8,320 nucleotides of DNA from Candidatus Poribacteria bacterium (lineage in GTDB: Bacteria > Poribacteria > WGA-4E > WGA-3G): positions 1-8,320 of the forward strand of contig JAPPDN010000261.1 in the NCBI GenBank assembly GCA_028824575.1, written 5' to 3'. The stretch's first letter is position 1; each line of letters opens with the position of its first letter. This document shows, piece by piece, positions 1 to 5,400 of this stretch. A model generated the notes under the pieces. That model did not search any database. It had not been told where the DNA came from and was given only the letters and a program-made list of their open reading frames with translations. The position numbers and the translations under genes are program-made.

Positions 1-135
1 AGCACAAGCGCTTCCTGCAACTCGAAGCGGCTCACCAAAGTCATTGAAGATGGGTTGATTAAAGTCCTTTCATGGTATGACAACGAGTGGGGTTACTCCA
101 ACCGTCTCGTCGAACTTGTTGCGCGGACACTCTAA
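1..135 (+). CDS. gap: Glyceraldehyde-3-phosphate dehydrogenase, C-terminal fragment
   Basis: Only the last 44 codons are in the window; the gene begins upstream. The frame reads through the GAPDH C-terminal signature LSWYDNEWGYSNRLVELV and stops at TAA (133-135). This signature follows the last strand of the catalytic domain and carries the conserved tryptophan, Tyr-Asp-Asn-Glu and Gly-Tyr-Ser. The enzyme oxidises and phosphorylates glyceraldehyde 3-phosphate with NAD in cytoplasmic glycolysis. The first 13 or so residues visible are less typical than the rest: where many homologues have an Ile-x-Asp stretch, this one has Ser-Cys-Asn-Ser. The register still aligns without a gap, so I read it as divergence rather than a frameshift. 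The next gene is tpiA, so the two interconverting triose phosphates are handled by adjacent genes; no pgk lies between them. Confidence 0.93.
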   Translation, partial: STSASCNSKRLTKVIEDGLIKVLSWYDNEWGYSNRLVELVARTL

Positions 136-146
136 TGGAAAGGACT

Positions 147-902
147 ATGAGAACACCTATCATTGCAGGGAATTGGAAACTTAACAAAACGGTTTCGGAA
201 GCAATCGCGCTCACAACGGCATTAAAGGCATCGGTTGTTGATGTTAACGGTGTTGAAATTATTGTCGCGCCACCTTTTACGGCACTTGCTGCGGTTAGCG
301 ATGTGATAACAGACAGCAATATACGTCTCTCAGCACAGGATGTCTATTCAGAGGATAGCGGGGCGTTTACCGGCGAGGTCTCCGCGCCAATGCTCAAGGA
401 TGTCGGGTGCGACTACGTCATTATTGGTCACTCGGAACGGCGGCAATACTTCGGTGAGACGAATGAGAGTGTGAATCAGAAAGTGAAAGCGGCGTTAGCA
501 CATGGACTAAAACCGATTATCTGTGTCGGTGAACTCCTTGAAGAACGGGAAGCCGGACGGACAGAAGCGGTCATTGAAGACCATGTTACGGGTGGCATTG
601 CGAGTTTAGCCGCTGCCGAGTTGTTATCTTGTGTTATTGCCTATGAACCCGTTTGGGCGATTGGCACTGGAAAAACCGCTACGCCTGACCAAGCACAAGA
701 GGTTCACAACTTCATTCGAGGGCTGCTGGCAAAGTTGTCCTCAGCAGAAGTCGCGTCGCAGATACGCATTCAATACGGCGGGAGTGTTAAACCGGAGAAT
801 GCATCGGAATTGATGGCACAACCGGATGTAGATGGTGCTCTTGTCGGTGGTGCGAGTCTTGAGGCGGAATCGTTTGCGCAAATTGTGAAGTTTGACTCAT
901 AG
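147..902 (+). CDS. tpiA: Triosephosphate isomerase
   Basis: Interconverts dihydroxyacetone phosphate and glyceraldehyde 3-phosphate in the cytoplasm. From the ATG at 147 the protein is 251 residues, the usual length. Family motifs are in order: AGNWKLNKT with the substrate-binding Asn9 and Lys11; IIGHSERR with the electrophile His95; AYEPVWAIGTGK with catalytic Glu167 and the flexible phosphate-gripping loop; YGGSVKPEN (210-218) and GALVGGASL (230-238), which bind phosphate. All key residues are present. Start choice: an in-frame ATG at 135 overlaps the gap stop as TAATG and would add four residues, and the frame is open further upstream. The ATG at 147 gives the standard TIM N-terminus (Met-Arg-x-Pro-Ile-Ile-Ala-Gly-Asn-Trp) and has AAAGGA at 139-144, though only 2 nt away. 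The start at 135, by reinitiation after gap, cannot be excluded. Confidence 0.96.
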   Translation: MRTPIIAGNWKLNKTVSEAIALTTALKASVVDVNGVEIIVAPPFTALAAVSDVITDSNIRLSAQDVYSEDSGAFTGEVSAPMLKDVGCDYVIIGHSERRQYFGETNESVNQKVKAALAHGLKPIICVGELLEEREAGRTEAVIEDHVTGGIASLAAAELLSCVIAYEPVWAIGTGKTATPDQAQEVHNFIRGLLAKLSSAEVASQIRIQYGGSVKPENASELMAQPDVDGALVGGASLEAESFAQIVKFDS

Positions 903-907
903 GAGGG
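901..907 (+). promoter_or_regulatory. Ribosome binding site of secG, overlapping the tpiA stop
   Basis: AGGAGGG is a near-perfect Shine-Dalgarno sequence. It shares its first two bases with the tpiA stop codon TAG (900-902) and lies 9 nt before the secG ATG. It fixes the secG start and suggests that ribosomes finishing tpiA hand over to secG. Confidence 0.85.
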
Positions 908-916
908 AACTATCAA

Positions 917-1336
917 ATGGGAATTATCATCGGCTTTGCATTATTCCTTTTCGTGCCTGTCTGCGTTGTTTTGACGCTGATTATTTTATTACAGGACAGT
1001 AAAGGAGAAGGGCTTTCATCAAGCGCGTTTGGTGGCGCGGAGATGCAGTCCGTTCTTGGAGGACGCGGTGCCGCAACCTTTCTCGGTAAGCTGACGACAT
1101 GGCTTGCGATCGCGTTCATGATTATTTCGCTGTTCCTGATGCGTTTCTACGGCGAGAATCTCGGCGGTGAACTCACACCGATTGAACAGGAGACGACCCA
1201 AGAAGGGACAACTGAACCTGCTGATACTACAGATGAAGGGACCGTTGAGACCACAACAGATGAAGGCAGTGGGGGCGATACCCAAGATGACTCAAAGACA
1301 GAGATTGATGGCGGGACCACAGATAGCACAGAATAG
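917..1336 (+). CDS. secG: Preprotein translocase subunit SecG with long acidic tail
   Basis: Small membrane subunit that assists SecYE/SecA-driven protein export at the inner membrane. The 139 residues hold a first membrane helix (about 3-25), the SecG signature LLQDSKGEGLSSSAFGG (24-40) in the connecting loop, a Gly-Arg-Gly stretch (48-51) and a second helix (about 58-77). The start is set by AGGAGGG 9 nt upstream. tpiA-secG adjacency is widespread in bacteria and supports the call. The unusual part is residues 80-139: a Thr/Gly/Asp/Glu-rich tail with 19 acidic residues and a single basic one (Lys127), longer than in many SecG proteins. It contains a 9-residue near-repeat. In E. coli both SecG termini face the periplasm, so the tail is probably periplasmic and disordered. 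I know no function for it. Confidence 0.92.
   Translation: MGIIIGFALFLFVPVCVVLTLIILLQDSKGEGLSSSAFGGAEMQSVLGGRGAATFLGKLTTWLAIAFMIISLFLMRFYGENLGGELTPIEQETTQEGTTEPADTTDEGTVETTTDEGSGGDTQDDSKTEIDGGTTDSTE
1226..1279 (+). repeat. Degenerate 27-bp tandem duplication in the secG tail
   Basis: Two adjacent 27-bp units (1226-1252 and 1253-1279) encode TTDEGTVET and TTDEGSGGD. The 11-mer ACAGATGAAGG recurs exactly 27 nt apart (1229-1239, 1256-1266). It looks like an in-frame duplication that has diverged in its second half, consistent with a loosely constrained low-complexity tail. Confidence 0.5.
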
Positions 1337-1391
1337 TCTCGCTCGCATCCACAAACATGTCGGAGATCGTTCTTAGGAAAAGAGTACCAGT

Positions 1392-1814
1392 ATGTCGGAC
1401 GCGCCTATAACGCTTTCATGGACAGTGCATCCACTCGTTGAGAATTGGCGCAAATCTGTACTGTTAGGGCTTTTTTTGGGATTCCTCTTGCTTATCATCT
1501 ATCTGGGTTTCCAATTAATTTACGTCGCCGTCCTGTCTGCTATTTTCCTGATCGGATCGCTCTATAAATATTTTCTGCCGTTTCACCACCAGTTTGAATC
1601 GGATAAGCTTATTATTACAAGTTGTTGCTTCTACAGACTGGAGCGACCTTGGGAAACATTTCGCAGTTTTTACACCGACGCGAACGGGGTGCTGCTCAGT
1701 CCGTTCGCCCGCCCAACACGCCTCGAAAACTTCCGCGGTGTTTACATCCGATTTGGCAAACACCCTCCTGAAGAAATCATTAATTTTATTACCAGCAAAA
1801 TTAAAAAAGACTAA
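1392..1814 (+). CDS. Small two-helix membrane protein, probable PH-like cytosolic domain
   Basis: I do not recognise a named family. The 140 residues start with a polar segment (1-20) followed by two closely spaced hydrophobic helices (about 22-40 and 43-58) forming a hairpin. The remaining 80 residues are soluble and look strand-rich, with alternating hydrophobics (about 66-110). They end in a helix-like IRFGKHPPEEIINFITSKI and a basic Lys-Ile-Lys-Lys-Asp tail. A membrane hairpin followed by a strand-rich domain and a terminal helix resembles bacterial PH-type (YcxB/bPH2-like) proteins; this is inference from shape, not from a motif. The ATG at 1392 has AGGAAAAGAG (1375-1384) upstream. The gene lies 55 bp after secG and one codon before an in-frame methylase gene, so it is probably cotranscribed with both. 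It may instead be an unrelated lineage-specific membrane protein. Confidence 0.75.
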   Translation: MSDAPITLSWTVHPLVENWRKSVLLGLFLGFLLLIIYLGFQLIYVAVLSAIFLIGSLYKYFLPFHHQFESDKLIITSCCFYRLERPWETFRSFYTDANGVLLSPFARPTRLENFRGVYIRFGKHPPEEIINFITSKIKKD

Positions 1815-1817
1815 AGT

Positions 1818-2657
1818 TTGGACAACGCTAAATTACCAAAGAGTCCATTGCGGTACCCCGGTGGTAAATCAAGGGCACTCAAACAGATTCTGCCGCATGT
1901 TCCGCTGAATATATCAGAATTTCGTGAGCCTTTCGTTGGGGGCGGCTCTGTCTTTTTTGCGATCCGAAACCTCTTTCAAAACCGTATCAATTCCTATTGG
2001 ATTAATGATCTCAACTACGATCTATACTGTTTCTGGAAAGAGGTAAGAGACAACGCGCCAGACTTGATTGCCACACTCAGAGAAACACACACAACAACTA
2101 CCGATGGACGCGCACTATTTGAGAAATTAACACAGGCGAAAGATGAACTGAACCAGAACAGAAATGCGCTCTGTGAATTTCAGCGTGCAGTGCGCTTCTT
2201 TGTACTCAACCGAATTACCTTCTCCGGTACCGTAGATTCCGGTGGATATTCACAATCCGCTTACGAGAAGCGGTTTACGGATTCGTCTATTGAACGCGTC
2301 AAAAACATATCCCCTTATCTTGCTGGAACCAAAATCACCAACGGAGATTATACCGAGGCACTTTGCCAAGACGGCGACAATGTGTTTATATTTCTTGATC
2401 CACCCTATTGGAAAGCGACGGAGTCAAAGTTATACGGCGTGAGAGGTACTCTCCATACCACATTTGATCACGCGCAATTCGCCGAAAATATGCGGAAGTG
2501 CCCACACAAATGGTTAATTACCTATGACGACTCACCTATTATTCGGGAACTTTTCGCTTTTGCCGAAATTCAGGAATGGACATTGCAATACGGGATGAAC
2601 AATTATCGGAAAACAAGTGCCGCAAAAGGGGATGAGTTATTTATCAAAAATTACTGA
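1818..2657 (+). CDS. D12/Dam-class DNA adenine-N6 methyltransferase, TTG start
   Basis: Transfers a methyl group from S-adenosylmethionine to the N6 of adenine in DNA. The 279 residues carry the alpha-class motif order: PLRYPGGKSR (10-19) and EPFVGGGSVFF (37-47) for AdoMet binding, an acidic NDLNYDLY (63-70), the RAVRFFVLNRITFSG stretch (123-137) typical of Dam relatives, the catalytic DPPYW (194-198), LITYDD (233-238) and a C-terminal KGDELFIKNY (270-279). The domain appears complete. Target specificity (GATC or otherwise) cannot be read from sequence. The start must be TTG at 1818: an in-frame TAA lies two codons earlier, no ATG or GTG precedes the first motif, and the only other TTG is directly before Arg-Tyr-Pro-Gly-Gly. 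There is no good ribosome binding site, so translation probably depends on coupling to the gene before it. No restriction endonuclease is seen nearby, so it looks like an orphan methylase. Confidence 0.92.
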   Translation: MDNAKLPKSPLRYPGGKSRALKQILPHVPLNISEFREPFVGGGSVFFAIRNLFQNRINSYWINDLNYDLYCFWKEVRDNAPDLIATLRETHTTTTDGRALFEKLTQAKDELNQNRNALCEFQRAVRFFVLNRITFSGTVDSGGYSQSAYEKRFTDSSIERVKNISPYLAGTKITNGDYTEALCQDGDNVFIFLDPPYWKATESKLYGVRGTLHTTFDHAQFAENMRKCPHKWLITYDDSPIIRELFAFAEIQEWTLQYGMNNYRKTSAAKGDELFIKNY

Positions 2658-2700
2658 TCTCTGTTAAATCCGAATTTTCTCATGGAAAAAGGAAATCCGA

Positions 2701-3702
2701 ATGTCGGGAAAAATAAGATGGGGGATACTCGGTCCCGGTGGTATTGCTCATAAGTTCGCTACTGGATTAAAGGTGATTCCTGACGCGGAAATCGTTGCTG
2801 TCGGTTCACGCAATCTCCAGAGAGCAAACACATTTGCAGATACGTTTGATGTTCCACATAGACACGGTAATTACATTGAACTGGCGAATAACTGTGAAGT
2901 AGATGTTGTCTATGTTGCTACGCCGCATCCTTTCCATAAAGCGTGTGCGATGTTGTGTCTGGAAGCGGGGAAAGCGGTTTTATGTGAGAAACCCCTCACT
3001 GTGGATGCAAGGCAAGCTGAGGAGATGATCGCGTGTGCACGCGAACATAAGCAATTCCTCATGGAAGCCATGTGGACCCGTTTCATTCCGGTAATGGTTC
3101 AGGTACGGGAATGGCTGGCAGATGGTGTTATCGGTGAACCACGCATGTTAACAGCAGATTTCGGCAATCGTGTGGAACTAACTGCTGAGAACATGAAGGG
3201 ACGCTTGTTTGCACTGGAACTCGCAGGCGGCTCGCTTTTGGACATCGGCGTTTACACCGTCTCTTTGGCATCTATGGTGTTTGGTGCGCCAACGAAAATA
3301 ACGAGTTTGGCACACATCGGCGAAACCGGCGTTGATGAACAAGCGGCTATCCTTCTCGGCTACGATGCTGGGCAAATCGCAAATTTATCCTGTGCTATCA
3401 CGACACGCACCTCGCAGGATGCATGCATCTTCGGCACAAAAGGCGCGATCCATATACCCAACTTCTCACGAGCGACATCCGCAACACTTGAAGTCCTTGG
3501 AAAAGCACCCGTACAGATTGAAACCCCATTCACCGACAACGGTTTTGAATACCAAGTCCTTGAGGTTAGCAACTGTCTACGAGCGGGTAAACTCGAAAGC
3601 GATGTGATGCCGTTAGATGAGTCTCTATCTATTATCAAAACTATGGATGTTGCCAGAGCACAATGGGGATTGGAGTATCCTCCGTTCGGCTCTGTTTTAT
3701 AA
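2701..3702 (+). CDS. Gfo/Idh/MocA-family NAD(P)-dependent oxidoreductase (dihydrodiol dehydrogenase type)
   Basis: A cytoplasmic dehydrogenase of 333 residues, the usual size. The N-terminal Rossmann fold opens with WGILGPGGIAHKFA (7-20), a nucleotide-binding glycine loop, followed by VAVGSRN (32-38) at the end of the second strand. ATPHPFHK (73-80) and CEKPLTV (95-101) are the family signatures, with Lys97 in the catalytic position. MEAMWTRFIP (121-130) and GGSLLDIGVY (176-185) point to the dimeric dihydrodiol dehydrogenase/xylose dehydrogenase branch, with the catalytic Asp/Tyr pair expected in Asp-Ile-Gly-Val-Tyr. The C-terminal half is the mixed alpha/beta substrate and dimer domain. The substrate is unknown; sugars or inositols are most likely given the neighbour. 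The ATG has AAAAAGGAAA (2686-2695) just upstream. It stands 43 bp after the methylase and 76 bp before the isomerase-like gene. Confidence 0.9.
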   Translation: MSGKIRWGILGPGGIAHKFATGLKVIPDAEIVAVGSRNLQRANTFADTFDVPHRHGNYIELANNCEVDVVYVATPHPFHKACAMLCLEAGKAVLCEKPLTVDARQAEEMIACAREHKQFLMEAMWTRFIPVMVQVREWLADGVIGEPRMLTADFGNRVELTAENMKGRLFALELAGGSLLDIGVYTVSLASMVFGAPTKITSLAHIGETGVDEQAAILLGYDAGQIANLSCAITTRTSQDACIFGTKGAIHIPNFSRATSATLEVLGKAPVQIETPFTDNGFEYQVLEVSNCLRAGKLESDVMPLDESLSIIKTMDVARAQWGLEYPPFGSVL

Positions 3703-3778
3703 TGCAACCTTTTAGGAAATATGATATGCCCAAAACCTTGAAAGAAAAATTTTTGGATTTCTGAATCTGGAGGATCAA

Positions 3779-5050
3779 ATGAACGCAAACCACACACAAA
3801 CAATTGCGACCACAGAAGCGTTGAAAACCGCCGTTTTAGATGCTGTTGAGACGCAAAGCATCACAGATATTCACACGCATCTTTTTAGTCCGCCCTTCGG
3901 TGAGTTGTTGCTATGGGGTATAGATGAATTGCTGACGTACCACTACCTCATTGCTGAAGTCTTCCGCAAATCGGATGTCTCGTACGATCAATTTTGGGCG
4001 ATGACAAAGGCAGAACAGGCTGACCTTATCTGGCAGACGCTTTTTATTGAGAACTCGCCGGTAAGTGAGGCGTGCCGAGGCGTTGTTACGACTTTAGATG
4101 CGTTGGGGTTGGACGTCGGCTCGCGCAATCTACAGGACTATCGCGACTACTTTGCGGATACAACTGTTGAGGCATTTATCAATACAGTTTTTGAGGGCGC
4201 AAAAGTCTCTAAAGTGGTGATGACAAACGACCCGTTTGATTCAGCAGAGGCACCGGTGTGGCAATCCGGCGAAACAGGAGATGCCCGCTTTGAAGCGGCA
4301 CTTCGGATGGATGTCCTCATCAATACCTATCAGGAAACTGGTTACGAACACCTCCGAGGTCTCGGCTATGATGTTGATCCGAATCTATCAACAGAGAAAA
4401 CCTACAAGGAAGTTCGCCGATTTTTGGAGACGTGGATTCAACGGATGAACCCGAAGTATATGGCGGTTTCGCTCCCACCGGATTTCCAATATCCAGATGA
4501 TGGCGTTTTGGGGCGACTCTTTGATAACTGTATACTACCCATCTCCCGTGAATTCAATGTCCCGTTCGCGCTAATGATCGGTGTGAAACGCGCCGTTAAT
4601 CCCCAACTCCAGATGGCAGGCGACGGAAGTGGGAAGGCGGATCTGACGAGTCTGGAGACGTTGCTCCGTGAAAATCCTGACAACAAGTTTCTCGTTACGC
4701 TCTTGTCCCGCGAAAACCAGCATGAGTTATGCGTCATCGGACGGAAATTCAAGAACCTGATGATATTCGGGTGTTGGTGGTTTATGAACAATCCAAGCGT
4801 GATTGAGGAGATCACACGCGAACGAATTGAGTTGCTCGGCTTGAGTGTTATCCCCCAACACTCTGATGCCCGAATCTTGGATCAGCTCGTCTATAAATGG
4901 AAGCACTCACGTGGAATTATCGCAGACGTTCTGGTGGAGAAATACCAGACGCTCCTTGATGTCGGGTGGACACTGACCGCGTCAGAAATCAAACGGGATG
5001 TCAACAATCTTTTCGGCGGCAACTTTGAGCGATTTTTAAACGGGAATTAA
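3779..5050 (+). CDS. Divergent glucuronate-isomerase (UxaC)-like protein of the amidohydrolase fold
   Basis: UxaC isomerises D-glucuronate and D-galacturonate to the ketohexuronates. This 423-residue protein shows the fold's landmarks: ITDIHTHLFSP (28-38) with the metal-type His32-x-His34, a long helical insertion (about 45-225) typical of UxaC, LMIGVKRAVNP (265-275) after a beta strand, FGCWWFMNNP (330-339) matching the Trp-Trp signature of the family, and IPQHSDARIL (358-367), where Asp363 sits where UxaC has its catalytic Asp-Ser-Arg. It is shorter than typical UxaC (about 460-470). The stretch after Asp363 does not read Arg-His-Glu-Tyr-Phe-Arg-Arg as in classical members but KWKHSRG (373-379), so substrate and even activity are uncertain. 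The start is firm: GGAGG at 3769-3773, 5 nt before ATG. The oxidoreductase upstream suggests a shared sugar-acid pathway; this is inference. Confidence 0.8.
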   Translation: MNANHTQTIATTEALKTAVLDAVETQSITDIHTHLFSPPFGELLLWGIDELLTYHYLIAEVFRKSDVSYDQFWAMTKAEQADLIWQTLFIENSPVSEACRGVVTTLDALGLDVGSRNLQDYRDYFADTTVEAFINTVFEGAKVSKVVMTNDPFDSAEAPVWQSGETGDARFEAALRMDVLINTYQETGYEHLRGLGYDVDPNLSTEKTYKEVRRFLETWIQRMNPKYMAVSLPPDFQYPDDGVLGRLFDNCILPISREFNVPFALMIGVKRAVNPQLQMAGDGSGKADLTSLETLLRENPDNKFLVTLLSRENQHELCVIGRKFKNLMIFGCWWFMNNPSVIEEITRERIELLGLSVIPQHSDARILDQLVYKWKHSRGIIADVLVEKYQTLLDVGWTLTASEIKRDVNNLFGGNFERFLNGN

Positions 5051-5064
5051 CGAACTTGTGGTAG

Positions 5065-5097
5065 AATATTTGAAGGCATCTCACAGTTCAAATTATT
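5065..5097. repeat. Inverted repeat upstream of the brnT-TIR operon (operator or terminator candidate)
   Basis: The left arm AATATTTGAA (5065-5074) pairs with the right arm TTCAAATTATT (5087-5097), perfect except for a single-base bulge, around a 12-nt spacer. It starts 14 bp after the stop of the UxaC-like gene and ends 24 bp before the brnT ATG. The arms are AT-rich and no clean T-run follows, so it is not a classical terminator. An autoregulatory operator, as is common in front of toxin-antitoxin genes, is an equal or better reading. Confidence 0.55.
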
Positions 5098-5105
5098 GTG
5101 TACAC
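5098..5105. repeat. 8-bp palindrome next to the inverted repeat
   Basis: GTGTACAC is a perfect palindrome directly adjoining the right arm of the preceding inverted repeat and 16 bp before the brnT ATG. Its position in a toxin-operon leader makes it a plausible protein-binding site, but an 8-bp palindrome is weak evidence on its own. Confidence 0.3.
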
Positions 5106-5121
5106 GTATGGGGTCCGCTGC

Positions 5122-5400
5122 ATGGACATTGGGTTTGTATGGGACGAAGACAAATATCAAGAAGTACAAAGGAAACACAACGTCCAGTTTTATGAGGTGG
5201 TTTCTGCGTTTGACGATCCAGATGGGTATGATGGTCCCGACCCACAAGGACATGCAGACCGGTGGATGTTCATAGGAAAGAGCATCACTGATCGGATATT
5301 GGTAATAATCTACATCCCAGAAGATGAAGAAGTCCACCGTTTAATTACAGCGTATGAAGCTAGCACGGAGGTTCGTGATGGATACTACAGAAGAAGTTGA
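5122..5400 (+). CDS. brnT: BrnT-family (DUF497) ribonuclease toxin
   Basis: BrnT toxins are small RelE-like ribonucleases that block translation and are neutralised by BrnA. The 92 residues match the family layout: FVWDEDK (5-11), RKHNV (17-21), FDDP (30-33), a strand pair around RWMFIGKSITDRILVIIYI (47-65) and RLITAYEASTEVRDGYY (73-89). In the last block the usual Ser-Ala-Arg is Thr-Ala-Tyr and the usual Glu before the final Arg and Tyr is Val, so two commonly conserved positions are changed. It may be a variant branch or weakened. Start: ATG at 5122 gives the standard N-terminus, with only GGGG (5110-5113) as a ribosome site. A GTG at 5098 would add eight residues but lies in the palindrome and has no ribosome site. 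The next gene starts inside this one, as toxin-antitoxin partners often do. Confidence 0.85.
   Translation: MDIGFVWDEDKYQEVQRKHNVQFYEVVSAFDDPDGYDGPDPQGHADRWMFIGKSITDRILVIIYIPEDEEVHRLITAYEASTEVRDGYYRRS
5367..5371 (+). promoter_or_regulatory. Ribosome binding site that sets the start of the TIR gene
   Basis: GGAGG lies inside the 3' end of brnT, 6 nt before ATG 5378. An earlier in-frame ATG at 5354 has no ribosome site at proper distance. The site therefore selects 5378 as the start and makes translation of the TIR protein dependent on, or at least overlapping with, that of BrnT. Confidence 0.8.

Noticed and set aside
1..45. Possible frameshift in the gap fragment, because the first residues look atypical
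   Set aside because: The register aligns with GAPDH C-termini without a gap and the other two frames give nothing better, so simple divergence is enough.
3360..3803. 147-codon minus-strand ORF across the oxidoreductase 3' end and the intergenic gap
   Set aside because: It runs antisense to a well-supported oxidoreductase gene and into the next start; the product has no recognisable motif.
4438..4815. 125-codon minus-strand ORF inside the UxaC-like gene
   Set aside because: Antisense shadow of a gene supported by family motifs and a strong ribosome binding site.
5098..5121. GTG start for brnT adding eight residues
   Set aside because: It has no ribosome site and falls in the GTGTACAC palindrome; the ATG at 5122 gives the normal BrnT N-terminus.
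5354..5377. Upstream ATG start for the TIR protein
   Set aside because: It would place the GGAGG site inside the coding region; that site is correctly spaced only for ATG 5378.
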